This document shows, in pieces, positions 1 to 9,024 of a stretch of 64,000 bases of DNA. The stretch's first letter is position 1. Each line of letters starts with the position of its first letter. A program made the translations under genes and the position numbers. The stretch covers positions 1 through 64,000 of the forward strand of contig JBBQAA010000055.1 of assembly GCA_038276395.1 (NCBI GenBank), written 5' to 3'. The notes below the pieces were generated by a model. The model did no database searches, was not told the DNA's origin, and worked only from the letters and a program-made list of their open reading frames with translations. This DNA comes from JBBQAA01 sp038276395. Its GTDB lineage: Bacteria; Actinomycetota; Thermoleophilia; Solirubrobacterales; Solirubrobacteraceae.

Positions 1-1
1 G

Positions 2-1777
2 ATGAAGGAGATCACCCAGCGCGGCGACATCATCCTGTTCATCGACGAGCTGCACAACCTGGTCGGCGCGGGCGCGGCCGAGGGCGCGATCGACGCGGCC
101 TCGATCCTGAAGCCGGCGCTGGCCCGCGGCGAGCTGCAGACGATCGGCGCGACCACCCTCGACGAGTACCGCAAGTACCTCGAGCGCGACTCGGCGCTGG
201 AGCGGCGCTTCCAGCAGATCCGCGTCGAGCAGCCCTCCACCGAGGAGACCCGGCAGATCCTCAAGGGCCTGCGCGACCGCTACGAGGCCCACCACAAGGT
301 GGAGATCACCGACGAGGCGCTCGTCGCCGCCGCCGAACTCGCCGACCGCTACATCTCCGACCGCTTCCTGCCCGACAAGGCCATCGACCTGATCGACGAG
401 GCCGCCTCGCGCATGCGCATCAAGTCGATGACCTCGCCGCCCGTCTACCGCGAGCTCGAGGAGGAGATCGAGACGACGCGCCGCCAGAAGGAGGGCGCGA
501 TCGAGGCGCAGGAGTTCGAGAAGGCCGCGAACCTGCGCGACAAGGAGCGCCGCCTGACCCAGAAGAAGCGCGAGCTCGAGGACCAGTGGGAGTCCGGCGA
601 GTCCGGCGAGCGCCCGGCGATCGGCGAGGAGGAGATCGCCGACATCGTCTCGATGTGGACCGGCATCCCCGTCTTCAAGCTGACCGAGGCCGAGACCCAG
701 AAGCTCATGCGCATGGAGGACGAGCTGCACAAGCGCGTCATCGGGCAGCACGCCGCCGTCGAGGTCATCTCCAAGGCGATCCGCCGCTCGCGCGCCGGGC
801 TCAAGGACCCGAAGCGCCCGACGGGCTCGTTCATCTTCCTCGGCCCCTCGGGCGTGGGGAAGACGGAGCTCGCGCGGACGCTCGCGGAGTTCCTGTTCGG
901 CGACGAGGACTCGATGATCCGCATCGACATGTCGGAGTACATGGAGAAGCACGCCGTCTCGCGGCTCGTCGGCTCGCCTCCGGGCTACATCGGCTACGAC
1001 GAGGGCGGCCAGCTCACCGAGGCGGTGCGCCGCAAGCCGTATTCGGTGCTGCTGCTCGACGAGATCGAGAAGGCCCACCCCGACGTGTTCAACATCCTCC
1101 TGCAGATCCTCGAGGACGGCCGGCTGACCGACGCCCAGGGGCGCACGGTCGACTTCCGCCACGCGATCGTGATCATGACCTCGAACATCGGGGCCTCGGA
1201 GATCGCGCGGAACACGCCGCTCGGCTTCGCCGTCTCCGACGACGAGACGGGGATCACCTACGACGACATGAAGAACCGGATCATGGGCGAGCTGAAGAAG
1301 GTCTTCCGCCCGGAGTTCCTGAACCGGATCGACGACGTCATCGTCTTCCACAAGCTGCAGAAGGCGGAGATCAAGCAGATCGTCGAGCTGCTGCTGCGGC
1401 GGATCCGCCAGTCGATGGCCGAGCGCGAGCTCCAGCTCGAGCTCTCCGAGGACGCCAAGGACCTGCTCGTCGAGAAGGGCTGGGACCCGTCGATGGGGGC
1501 CCGACCGCTCCGCCGGGCGATCCAGCGCTACATCGAGGATCCGCTGGCCGACTTCGTGCTCCGCTCGGAGCTCACCCCCGGCGCCACGGTCATGGTCGAG
1601 AAGGGCCAGGACGGCATCGAGGAAGGACTCGGCGAGGACGAGGTCAAGCTCACGGTCGTCCAGCCCGCGAAGGTCCCGGCCACGGTCGGCGGCCCGAGCG
1701 AGGAGGAGGACGGCGGCGACGACGAGCCCGCGGGCGAGCTGCCGCCGGGCGACGGGGGCGAGGCGCCGGCGGAGTAG
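2..1777 (+). CDS. clpC: ATP-dependent Clp protease ATP-binding subunit ClpC (3' part)
   Basis: The frame is open at the left edge, so the N-terminal repeat domain and first Walker A lie outside the window. Counting from the first codon here, a D1 Walker B (ILFIDELHNL) is at about 10-20, a UVR-type coiled segment at about 155-195, the D2 Walker A GPSGVGKT at 281-288, a D2 Walker B (LLLDEIEKAHPD) near 350, and the Clp D2-small C-terminal domain at about 440-530. The tail is an acidic, low-complexity extension. The UVR motif makes this ClpC rather than ClpA or ClpB. ClpC hexamers unfold proteins for ClpP in the cytosol. It heads the clpC-radA-disA order known from Bacillus. Confidence 0.97.
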   Translation: MKEITQRGDIILFIDELHNLVGAGAAEGAIDAASILKPALARGELQTIGATTLDEYRKYLERDSALERRFQQIRVEQPSTEETRQILKGLRDRYEAHHKVEITDEALVAAAELADRYISDRFLPDKAIDLIDEAASRMRIKSMTSPPVYRELEEEIETTRRQKEGAIEAQEFEKAANLRDKERRLTQKKRELEDQWESGESGERPAIGEEEIADIVSMWTGIPVFKLTEAETQKLMRMEDELHKRVIGQHAAVEVISKAIRRSRAGLKDPKRPTGSFIFLGPSGVGKTELARTLAEFLFGDEDSMIRIDMSEYMEKHAVSRLVGSPPGYIGYDEGGQLTEAVRRKPYSVLLLDEIEKAHPDVFNILLQILEDGRLTDAQGRTVDFRHAIVIMTSNIGASEIARNTPLGFAVSDDETGITYDDMKNRIMGELKKVFRPEFLNRIDDVIVFHKLQKAEIKQIVELLLRRIRQSMAERELQLELSEDAKDLLVEKGWDPSMGARPLRRAIQRYIEDPLADFVLRSELTPGATVMVEKGQDGIEEGLGEDEVKLTVVQPAKVPATVGGPSEEEDGGDDEPAGELPPGDGGEAPAE

Positions 1778-1841
1778 GTCCGCCGGCGCCGCGTGCGCCT
1801 CGGGGTGCCGCGAACGGCCAAAGGGTGATAGAAAGCAGGGC

Positions 1842-4241
1842 ATGGTCCGACGCCTGCTCGCCCCCCTCGCGCTCCTGCTCCCCCTCCTGATCCCCGCCGC
1901 GGCGGCAGCCGCCCCCAGCGACATCGCGCGCTACGTGCTGCCGCCCGGCAACTATGGCGGCCTTCCCACGGGCCCGAACTCGCTCGACCAGCTCCCGCTG
2001 TACTCCGGGCTGACCCCGCTGCGGCGCAACGTCTCGATGGACGACCTGCGCCGCCTCTACCTCCCGATGAACCTCGCGCCCATCGGGGCCACCCAGGACG
2101 TGCCGGTCGGGCGCACCGACGTCACGGTCACCGACGACGCCTACGGGGTCCCGCACATCAAGGGCACGACGCGCGCGGGGATGGAGTACGGCGCGGGCTG
2201 GGTCATGGCCCGCGACCGCGGTCTGCTCTTCTCCTTCGGGCGCAACCCGGCGCGCGCGGCGGTGGCCGATGTCCCCGGCCTCGACGCCTTCTCGCTCGTC
2301 ACGAGCGCGACGCCGTTCACGCCGAGCAGGGAGGCCGAGGCGCTCGTCACGAGCGAGCGCAACGCGCTTGTCAAGGCCTACGGCGCCGAGGGCCGTCAGA
2401 TCCTCAGCGATATGGCCAACTACACGGCCGGGGTCAACGCCTACTACCGGGCCAACCACCTGGCGATTCCCGGCGGGCGCCCCTTCGACGCCAACGACGT
2501 CATCGCCGTGACCGGGTTCATCGGCTCGATCTTCGGCAACGGCGGGGGGGCCGAGCACGAGAACGCCGATCTGCTCGCGCGGCTCGAGCAGCGCTACGGC
2601 TCGCGCGGCCAGGCGGTGTGGAGCGACGCGATGGAGGCCAACGACCCCGACGCGCCCGTCACGACGCACAAGCGCTTCAACTACGGGGTGTACACCGGCG
2701 GCCGGGTGCGCGGCTCGGTGGTCATCGACCCCGGTTCGATCGAGCTGGCCAAGGACCCGCGCACCGGTGCCGCCCGCCGGGCCGAGCCCGCGCGGCGCCA
2801 CGCCTCGAACTGGCAGCAGGTCGCGCCCGGCCGCTCGGCCACGGGCCGGCCGCTCGGCGTCATGGGCCCGCAGCTCGGCTACTACTACCCGGAGATCGTC
2901 TACCAGGAGCACCTGGAAGGCCCGGGTATCAACGCCCAGGGCGCCGCGGTGGCGGGCGACGGGCTCTACATCCTCATCGGGCGCACGCGGGACTACGCCT
3001 GGAGCCTCACCTCGGCCGGCAACGACAACGAGGACGTGTTCGCCGAGCGGCTGTGCGTCCCCGGGGGCGGCCACCCGACGCGCACCGCGCGCTCCTACCT
3101 CTTCCGCGGGCAGTGCCGGACCATGCACGTCTTCGACGCCGGCAAGCTCGGGGATCAAGAGGTCACCTTCCCGGAGACCGTCCACGGCCCGGTCATCGGG
3201 ACGGCGACGATCCACGGGCGGCCCTACGCGCTCGCGCGCCAGCGCTCGACCTACGGCCAGGACGCGGTCTCGCTGGGAGCGCTGAAGGCCATGACCGAGG
3301 GCCGGGCCAAGACGCCGCAGAAGTTCTGGAAGTACGCCAACCGCTTCGGCTTCACCTTCAACTGGGCCTACACCTCGCGCCAGGCGACGTCGTTCTTCTC
3401 CTCGGGCAAGCTGCCGATCCGCGCCCGCGGGCTCGACCGGCGCCTGCCGACGCTCGGCACGGGCGGCTACGAGTGGCGCGGCTTCCTGCCCGAGCTACGC
3501 CATCCGCACGACATCGGCGGCCCGCACGGTCTCTTGCTCAACTGGAACAACAAGGCCGCTCCAGGGTGGATGCACGGCGACGACGCGCACTACGGCTCGG
3601 TCCAGCACGTCAAGCTCTTCGGCCCCTTCCCGAAGCGCCCGCACCTCAACGACGCGGTCGGCGTCATGAACAAGGCGGCCACGCAGGACTCGGACGGCGT
3701 GCTCGTCTGGCCCGTCGTCCGGGCCATGCTGCGCCGGGCCAAGCCGCCCGACGCCCGGACGGCGCGCGCGGTCGAACTCGTCGACGCCTGGGTCCAGGCT
3801 GGCGCACCGCTCGTCGGGCAGCCGCCCGGTGGCCCCGTGCCCTACGCGGGCGCGGCGGTGTTCCGCGCCGCGTGGCCGCACATCTTCGATGCCGTCATGC
3901 ACCCGCGCTACGGCAAGCTCCTGCCGAACCTCGAGCAGCTCGTCGGGCGGGATGGCTCCTTCGTCGAGAAGGACCTGCGAACCGAGCTCGGCCGGCCGGT
4001 CCGCGCCCCCTACGCCTTCCGCTACTGCGGGCGTGGGACGATCCCGGTCTGCGCGCGCACCCTGTGGGCGGCAGTGCGCGCGGGCCGCGCCGAGGTCGTG
4101 GGGCGCCAGGGCGCGGACCCGTCCGGCTGGCGGATCGACCAGGGCATGACGAGCTTCGCGCCGGGGCTGATCGACACCACCTTCCCCACCACCAACCGCC
4201 CGACCTACCAGCAGGTCATCTCGCTGGCGCCGAATCCCTGA
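1842..4241 (+). CDS. penicillin acylase family protein (secreted N-terminal nucleophile hydrolase)
   Basis: A 799-residue precursor with a signal peptide (MVRRLL followed by a Leu/Pro/Ala-rich core, cleavage near residue 25). The family matures by self-cleavage, which frees an N-terminal serine nucleophile; the motif HASNWQQ places it at Ser322, followed by the family-typical P-G-R-S-A-T-G-R-P-L stretch. Relatives hydrolyse amides such as penicillins, acyl-homoserine lactones or other N-acyl compounds; the substrate cannot be read from sequence. Length agrees with the family (750-850). A TAGAAA hexamer 7 nt before the ATG resembles the -10 boxes of other genes here, and no Shine-Dalgarno is seen. 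It appears to be transcribed alone between clpC and a small CDGSH gene. Confidence 0.9.
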   Translation: MVRRLLAPLALLLPLLIPAAAAAAPSDIARYVLPPGNYGGLPTGPNSLDQLPLYSGLTPLRRNVSMDDLRRLYLPMNLAPIGATQDVPVGRTDVTVTDDAYGVPHIKGTTRAGMEYGAGWVMARDRGLLFSFGRNPARAAVADVPGLDAFSLVTSATPFTPSREAEALVTSERNALVKAYGAEGRQILSDMANYTAGVNAYYRANHLAIPGGRPFDANDVIAVTGFIGSIFGNGGGAEHENADLLARLEQRYGSRGQAVWSDAMEANDPDAPVTTHKRFNYGVYTGGRVRGSVVIDPGSIELAKDPRTGAARRAEPARRHASNWQQVAPGRSATGRPLGVMGPQLGYYYPEIVYQEHLEGPGINAQGAAVAGDGLYILIGRTRDYAWSLTSAGNDNEDVFAERLCVPGGGHPTRTARSYLFRGQCRTMHVFDAGKLGDQEVTFPETVHGPVIGTATIHGRPYALARQRSTYGQDAVSLGALKAMTEGRAKTPQKFWKYANRFGFTFNWAYTSRQATSFFSSGKLPIRARGLDRRLPTLGTGGYEWRGFLPELRHPHDIGGPHGLLLNWNNKAAPGWMHGDDAHYGSVQHVKLFGPFPKRPHLNDAVGVMNKAATQDSDGVLVWPVVRAMLRRAKPPDARTARAVELVDAWVQAGAPLVGQPPGGPVPYAGAAVFRAAWPHIFDAVMHPRYGKLLPNLEQLVGRDGSFVEKDLRTELGRPVRAPYAFRYCGRGTIPVCARTLWAAVRAGRAEVVGRQGADPSGWRIDQGMTSFAPGLIDTTFPTTNRPTYQQVISLAPNP

Positions 4242-4245
4242 GACA

Positions 4246-4461
4246 GTGAGCGAGGTCGAGGTCGAGGTCGAGATCAAGGTTCGCGACGACGGTCCCTACA
4301 AGGTGACCGGTCCCGTGCGCATCATCGACGCGGAGGGGCGGGACCTGGCGGTGCCGGCGGGGGCGGCCGTCGCCCTGTGCCGCTGCGGGGCCTCGCGGAC
4401 CAAGCCGTTCTGCGACGCCTCGCACCGCGCGAGCGGCTTCGCCTCCTGCGTGCGCGCGTGA
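4246..4461 (+). CDS. CDGSH-type iron-sulfur domain protein
   Basis: A 71-residue protein starting at a GTG 4 nt after the acylase stop, so probably co-transcribed. The C-terminal half carries LCRCGASRTKPFCDASH, the C-x-C-x(8)-C-x(3)-H pattern that binds a [2Fe-2S] cluster in mitoNEET-like proteins. The N-terminal half is charged and beta-like (alternating V/E, then VRDDGPYKVTGPV), as in bacterial single-CDGSH proteins. Likely a small cytosolic redox or cluster-carrier protein; the partner is unknown. Confidence 0.88.
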   Translation: MSEVEVEVEIKVRDDGPYKVTGPVRIIDAEGRDLAVPAGAAVALCRCGASRTKPFCDASHRASGFASCVRA

Positions 4462-4519
4462 GAGCATGGGACGGTTGCCCCGCGCCGATGGTTCGGTCAC
4501 CGAGGCACGGTGGCTTCGA

Positions 4520-4525
4520 TAGGGT
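4520..4525 (+). promoter_or_regulatory. putative -10 box (TAGGGT) of the beta-helix gene
   Basis: TAGGGT lies 7 nt before the ATG at 4533 and no Shine-Dalgarno is visible. The spacing would put transcription start at or near the start codon (leaderless), the same arrangement as before many other genes here. No clear -35 is seen. Confidence 0.45.
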
Positions 4526-4532
4526 CTGCGGC

Positions 4533-6212
4533 ATGACTAACACCGGTCGGTTGAGCACAGGGTCTGGGTCGCGCTCCTTCGGTCCCTACGCCTGGCTTCT
4601 CATGCTGAGCGTGGCGTTCGGAGCACTTGTGCTGGCACCCGCCAGCCCGGCGCTCGCGCGTCGCGGGCGGGTGCTGCGAGTGGGGAGCTATCGCGGCGTC
4701 AGAGGTCAGTTCAAGACGATTCAGGCGGCCGTTGACCGTGCGAAGCCCGGCGATTGGGTTCTGGTCGGCCCCGGGGACTATCACGAGCGTGGGGATCGGC
4801 GCCACAAGCCGAAGGGCGATGTGCCCCCCGGCGGAGTTCTGATCCGCACGCCGAGGATTCATCTTCGCGGGATGAACCGCAGCCGAGTCATCGTCGACGG
4901 CACGAAGCCCGGTTCGTCGGCGTGCAGTTCCAGGAGGCGCGCACAGGACTTCGGTCTCGGCTCCAAGGACGGGCCGGTCGGACGCAACGGCGTCGTCGCC
5001 TTCAAGGCCAGCGGGGTCAGTGTCGAGAATCTCACCGTCTGCAACTTCCTCAGCGGCCACGGCAGGTCGGGGAACGAGGTCTGGTGGGACGGTGGGGACG
5101 GAAGCGGCAAGATCGCGCTGGGAGCCTTCAAGGGCAACTACCTGAGTGCCACGACCACGTACTACCGAGGCACCGACACCGCGGCCGGCTACGGCCTCTT
5201 CTCCAGCAACTCACGAGGCCCCGGTCTGTGGGCGCACGACTACGCGAGCAACTTCGATGACTCGGGCTTCTACATCGGCGCGTGTCGGCGGGTGTGCAAC
5301 CAGGTCATGGACCACGACTGGTCCGAGTACAACGCCCTCGGCTACTCGGGGACGAACTCCGGCGGCCGCCTGATCGTCAAGAACTCGGAGTTTGACAAGA
5401 ACAAGGATGGCTTCGACACCAACAGCCAGAACAACGACGACCGTCCCTCTCCGCAGGACGGTCGATGCCCCGGCGGCACGATGAGCCGGATCACCCACAC
5501 GATCTCGTGCTGGGTCTTCATGAACAACTACGTCCACGACAACAACAACCCGGACGTGCCGGGGCGCGGCGCCGCCAGCGCCGGACCGGTGGGCACGGGC
5601 ATGTCGATCGCCGGCGGACGGTTCGACACGGTAATGCACAACCGCTTCGTCAACAACGGCTCCTGGGGCATCCTCCTTGTCCCCTACCCCGACAACGAGA
5701 AGCCGCCGCCGGGTGAGCACTGCCAGGGTGGCACCTCGGACACGTTCCTCTCGTCCTTCGGTTTCACCTGCACCTTCGACGACTGGGGAAACCAGCTCTT
5801 CCACAACACGTTCAAGCACAACGGCTTCTTCGGCAACCCCACAAACGGCGACGTCGGAGAGCTGACGGTGGTGGACGGTAAGCCGATCAACTGCTACCGG
5901 GGCAACAGCATCCCAGATGGGACCTCTCCGCCCACCGCTCAGCGAACGCAGAAGGCATGCGGCCGGATCGGCACCGCGAACGGCAACCTGGCGCTGCTCG
6001 CGGAGGCGGCTTGTAACTCGGAGGTCGACACGAGCTTCTGCACGCCGACGGATCGGTATCCCCGAGGCACCAAGGTCGTGATGCATCGTCTGCCCACAAA
6101 GAGGCTGAGGACGATGCCCGACCCATGCAAGGATGTCCCCGGGAACCCGTGGTGCCCGGTGCATCGCCGCGCTCGGCATCAGCGCCCCGTCATCTACGTG
6201 GGCCGCGGCTAG
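4533..6212 (+). CDS. secreted right-handed beta-helix (pectate-lyase-like fold) protein
   Basis: The ATG at 4533 is chosen because it begins a signal peptide (TM core about residues 17-35, ending SPALA) and follows the TAGGGT box; the frame is open further upstream but without support. The mature part (559 residues in all) opens with FKTIQAAVDRAKPGDWVLVGPGDYHE, the usual start of parallel beta-helix proteins, followed by Asn/Gly/Asp-rich rungs (SEFDKNKDGFDTN, NNYVHDNNN, HNRFVNNGSWG). Six or more cysteines suggest disulfides outside the cell. Such proteins bind or cleave polysaccharides; no lyase active site can be named. Base composition is clearly less GC-rich than its neighbours, partly from the Asn/Lys/Asp-rich composition, possibly from transfer. 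Confidence 0.82.
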   Translation: MTNTGRLSTGSGSRSFGPYAWLLMLSVAFGALVLAPASPALARRGRVLRVGSYRGVRGQFKTIQAAVDRAKPGDWVLVGPGDYHERGDRRHKPKGDVPPGGVLIRTPRIHLRGMNRSRVIVDGTKPGSSACSSRRRAQDFGLGSKDGPVGRNGVVAFKASGVSVENLTVCNFLSGHGRSGNEVWWDGGDGSGKIALGAFKGNYLSATTTYYRGTDTAAGYGLFSSNSRGPGLWAHDYASNFDDSGFYIGACRRVCNQVMDHDWSEYNALGYSGTNSGGRLIVKNSEFDKNKDGFDTNSQNNDDRPSPQDGRCPGGTMSRITHTISCWVFMNNYVHDNNNPDVPGRGAASAGPVGTGMSIAGGRFDTVMHNRFVNNGSWGILLVPYPDNEKPPPGEHCQGGTSDTFLSSFGFTCTFDDWGNQLFHNTFKHNGFFGNPTNGDVGELTVVDGKPINCYRGNSIPDGTSPPTAQRTQKACGRIGTANGNLALLAEAACNSEVDTSFCTPTDRYPRGTKVVMHRLPTKRLRTMPDPCKDVPGNPWCPVHRRARHQRPVIYVGRG

Positions 6213-6229
6213 CCCCGCCGCTGCGCTCG

Positions 6230-6352
6230 CACGTTCGCTCGGAGAGCGCGGACAGCGGGGACCTCTACGGGTTCACGTCCTCGGTGGGATGGGGTCCGAT
6301 GGATGGAGGGTTCCACGCGACGATGCGCCTCGTCGTGACGGTCAAGAAGTAG
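6230..6352 (+). pseudogene. C-terminal remnant of an unidentified protein
   Basis: Between the beta-helix gene and radA one frame ends SADSGDLYGFTSS, then GWGPMDGGFHATMRLVV and VKK before TAG (6350-6352). It has aromatic residues and alternating hydrophobics typical of a real beta-rich protein end, and lower GC than a shadow frame. There is no plausible start or N-terminal half. Best read as the tail of a deleted gene, perhaps displaced when the beta-helix gene arrived; it could also be chance. Confidence 0.3.
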
Positions 6353-6394
6353 CGCGAAACGCGCACGGCCCCCCGCGCCGTCCTCTCGCGCGCA

Positions 6395-6400
6395 TAGGGT
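6395..6400 (+). promoter_or_regulatory. putative -10 box (TAGGGT) of radA
   Basis: TAGGGT ends 6 nt before the GTG start of radA at 6407. There is no Shine-Dalgarno, consistent with a leaderless mRNA; the hexamer is the same as before the beta-helix gene. Confidence 0.45.
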
Positions 6401-6406
6401 CGGCGG

Positions 6407-7765
6407 GTGGCTCGTTCCGCCTCCGTCTTTCGCTGCGCCGAGTGCGGTCACGCCGAGCTGCGCTGGCACGGCCGCTGCGCGGGTTGCGGCGGCTGGAACT
6501 CGCTGGTCGAGGAGGCGGCGGCCCCGACCGCCGCCCGCGGGCGCGGCGGGAACGCCGCCGGGCCCGCGCCGCCGGTCGCCCGTCCCGTGCGCCTGCGCGA
6601 CGTCTCGGCGCCGCAGATCCCTCGGCTCTCGACCGGCATCGGGGAACTCGACCGCGTGCTCGGCGGCGGGATCGTCCCCGGCTCGCTCGTCCTCATCGGT
6701 GGCTCCCCCGGCATCGGCAAGTCGACGCTCACGTCGATGGCGCTCGGCAACCTCGCCGCCGCCGGGGCGCGGACGCTCTACGTCTCCGCCGAGGAGTCGG
6801 CGTCGCAGATCCGCCTGCGCGCGGAGCGGCTCGCGCCCGGTGCGCTCGAGGTTCCGGTGGTGACTGAGACCGACCTCGATGCCGTCCTCGCCGTGCTTGA
6901 GGCCGAGCGGCCCGAGGTCTGCGTCGTCGACTCCGTGCAGACCCTCCACGCCATGGCGCTCTCGGGGGCGCCCGGCTCCGTCGGCCAGGTGCGCGAGGTG
7001 GCCGGCGAGATCATGCGGGTGGCGAAGGCCCGAGGGATAGCGGTCCTCCTCGTTGGCCACGTGACCAAGGAGGGTGCCCTCGCCGGCCCGCGCGTGCTCG
7101 AGCACCTCGTGGACTGCGTCCTGCAGTTCGAGGGCGAGCGCGAACGCACCTACCGCACGGTCCGCGCGCTGAAGAACCGCTTCGGCTCGACGAGCGAGGC
7201 CGGGGTCTTCGAGATGCGCTCGAGCGGCCTCGTCGAGGTGCTCGACGCCTCCGCGCGCTTCGTGGCCGAGGCCACGCGCGCGCCGGGCTCGGTCGTCCTC
7301 TGCGCGATGGAGGGCTCGCGCCCGCTGCTCATCGAGCTCCAAGCACTCGTCTCCCCCTCCGAGCTCCTGCCGCCGCGGCGGGTCGTCTCGGGGATCGACC
7401 GCAACCGGCTCGCCCTCGTGCTCGCCGTGCTCGGCTGTCACGCCGGGGTCGGGGTGGGCACGGCCGACGTCTTCGTCAACGTCGTCGGCGGCGTGCGGGT
7501 GGAGGAGCCGGGCGCCGACCTCGCGGTGGCGCTGGCGGTGGCCAGCGCGGCCCGTGGGGTCCCGCTCGGCGCCACGGGCCGGCCGCTGGCGTGCTACGGC
7601 GAGCTCGGCCTCACCGGCGAGCTGCGCACGGTCGCCCACGCCGACCGCCGCGAGGCGGAGGCGGAGAAGTTCGGCCTCGGCCCCGTCCTCGGGCCCGGCG
7701 CCGGGTCGATCCGCGCGGCGCTGCGGCACGCGCTGCCCCGCGCGGCGAGCGCCGCCGCGGCCTGA
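6407..7765 (+). CDS. radA: DNA repair protein RadA
   Basis: A 452-residue RecA-like helicase that promotes branch migration in recombination. In order: an N-terminal zinc finger CAECGHAEL...CAGCGGW (residues 6-24), Walker A GGSPGIGKST (98-107), a Walker B (VCVVDSVQTL), the RadA-specific KNRFG motif (256-260), and a Lon-protease-like C-terminal domain with GGVRVEEPGADLAVALA. Length is normal for the family. The GTG start is set by the zinc finger immediately after it and by the TAGGGT box upstream. Position between clpC and disA matches Bacillus. Confidence 0.97.
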   Translation: MARSASVFRCAECGHAELRWHGRCAGCGGWNSLVEEAAAPTAARGRGGNAAGPAPPVARPVRLRDVSAPQIPRLSTGIGELDRVLGGGIVPGSLVLIGGSPGIGKSTLTSMALGNLAAAGARTLYVSAEESASQIRLRAERLAPGALEVPVVTETDLDAVLAVLEAERPEVCVVDSVQTLHAMALSGAPGSVGQVREVAGEIMRVAKARGIAVLLVGHVTKEGALAGPRVLEHLVDCVLQFEGERERTYRTVRALKNRFGSTSEAGVFEMRSSGLVEVLDASARFVAEATRAPGSVVLCAMEGSRPLLIELQALVSPSELLPPRRVVSGIDRNRLALVLAVLGCHAGVGVGTADVFVNVVGGVRVEEPGADLAVALAVASAARGVPLGATGRPLACYGELGLTGELRTVAHADRREAEAEKFGLGPVLGPGAGSIRAALRHALPRAASAAAA

Positions 7766-7862
7766 GGAGGCGTCCTCGTCCCTCGCGCCGCGCGGATCGC
7801 AGGCTGAGCGCGTACCGCGCAAAAAAACCCCGCAATCACGGGCAAATCGCGCATGAACGCGC

Positions 7863-7868
7863 TAGAAT
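7863..7868 (+). promoter_or_regulatory. putative -10 box (TAGAAT) of disA
   Basis: TAGAAT ends 8 nt before the disA ATG at 7877, which would give a leaderless transcript. A run of seven A residues at 7821-7827, rare in this GC-rich DNA, lies about 36 nt upstream and could act as an UP-type element. No TTGACA-like -35 is present. Confidence 0.5.
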
Positions 7869-7876
7869 GACCGGTC

Positions 7877-8983
7877 ATGCCGCTCGGGTCTGCTGAAGCG
7901 TCGGAGACCCGGCAGGAGCCGCTGCTCGTCAAGGCGCTCGAGATGGTCGCGCCGGGCACGGCGCTCCGGGAGGGCATCGACAACGTCGTCGACGCCAAGA
8001 CGGGCGGGCTCATCGTCATCGGCGACCCCGACGAGCTCGGCCACCTGTTCTCGGGCGGGATCCGCGTCGACATCGACTACGGATCGCAGTACCTCTACCA
8101 GCTCGCGAAGATGGACGGCGCGATCGTCCTCAACCAGAGCGCGACGAGGATCGTGTGGTCGAACGTCCAGCTCACGCCCGACCCGACGATCCTCACCTCG
8201 GAGACCGGGACGCGCCACCGCACGGCCGAACGCGCCTCCAAGCAGGCCGACGCGCTCCTCGTCGCCGTCTCCCAGCGGCGGAGCGTCGTCTCGCTCTACG
8301 TCGACGGGGCCAAGTACATCCTCGAGGAGATCCCCGTCGTCCTGGCCAAGGCCAACCAGGCCCTGGCCACGCTCGACAAGTACCGCACGCGGCTCGACCA
8401 GGTCTCCACGCGTCTCACGGCGCTCGAGTTCGAGAGCGGCGCCACGCTCAACGACGTGCTCGTCGTGCTCCAGCGGGCCGAGCTCGTCACCCGCATGGGC
8501 GTCGAGATCGAGCGCTACATCGTCGAGCTCGGCACCGAGGGTCGCCTCATCGAGATGCAGCTCGACGAGGTCATGGTCGGCGTGGCCGGCGACCGCACGG
8601 CGCTCATCCGCGACTATGTCGCCGGGCCGGCCTCGGAGGAGGACTTCTCCGCGGTGCTCGACGCGCTCGTGCGCCTGCCCCACCAGGACCTGCTCGACTT
8701 CGGCCGCCTGGCTGAGCTGCTCGGCTATGACCGCAAGGTCAACACCCTTGACTATCCGGTGACCCCGCGCGGGTACCGGATCCTCGGCCGCATCCCGCGG
8801 CTCCCCCGGCTGGTCGTCCAGCGCATCGTGGGGGAGTTCGGAGGGCTCGAGGACCTGCTCGCCGCCGGTGACCCCCAGCTGGAGTCGGTGGACGGCGTCG
8901 GCGGCATCCGGGCGAAGGACATCCGCGAGGGCCTTCGCCGACTGCAGGAGATAAACCTCGTGGACCGTTACCTGCAGACGTGA
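7877..8983 (+). CDS. disA: DNA integrity scanning protein DisA (diadenylate cyclase)
   Basis: A 368-residue protein with both catalytic motifs of the DAC domain: D80-G81-A82 in KMDGAIVL and R113-H114-R115 in TGTRHRTAE. It joins two ATP into cyclic di-AMP. The middle is helical (about 150-300) and the end carries a helix-hairpin-helix DNA-binding segment (GGLEDLLAAGD...VDGVGGIRAKDIREGLRRL), as in DisA octamers that scan DNA for branched structures. Length and domain order match the family. It lies 111 nt after radA with its own promoter box. Two c-di-AMP riboswitches at 37.8 and 48.3 kb give its product obvious targets. Confidence 0.97.
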   Translation: MPLGSAEASETRQEPLLVKALEMVAPGTALREGIDNVVDAKTGGLIVIGDPDELGHLFSGGIRVDIDYGSQYLYQLAKMDGAIVLNQSATRIVWSNVQLTPDPTILTSETGTRHRTAERASKQADALLVAVSQRRSVVSLYVDGAKYILEEIPVVLAKANQALATLDKYRTRLDQVSTRLTALEFESGATLNDVLVVLQRAELVTRMGVEIERYIVELGTEGRLIEMQLDEVMVGVAGDRTALIRDYVAGPASEEDFSAVLDALVRLPHQDLLDFGRLAELLGYDRKVNTLDYPVTPRGYRILGRIPRLPRLVVQRIVGEFGGLEDLLAAGDPQLESVDGVGGIRAKDIREGLRRLQEINLVDRYLQT

Positions 8984-9024
8984 AGCACCACGAAGACCGT
9001 TAGGAGGCAGTTCTGCCCGAAAGC

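Noticed and set aside
1650..3215. Long minus-strand open frame of 521 codons opposite the acylase gene
   Set aside because: Its composition is that of an antisense shadow (Arg/Ala/Gly/Val-rich, no domain). GC-rich DNA keeps such frames open, and the plus-strand acylase has a signal peptide and active site.
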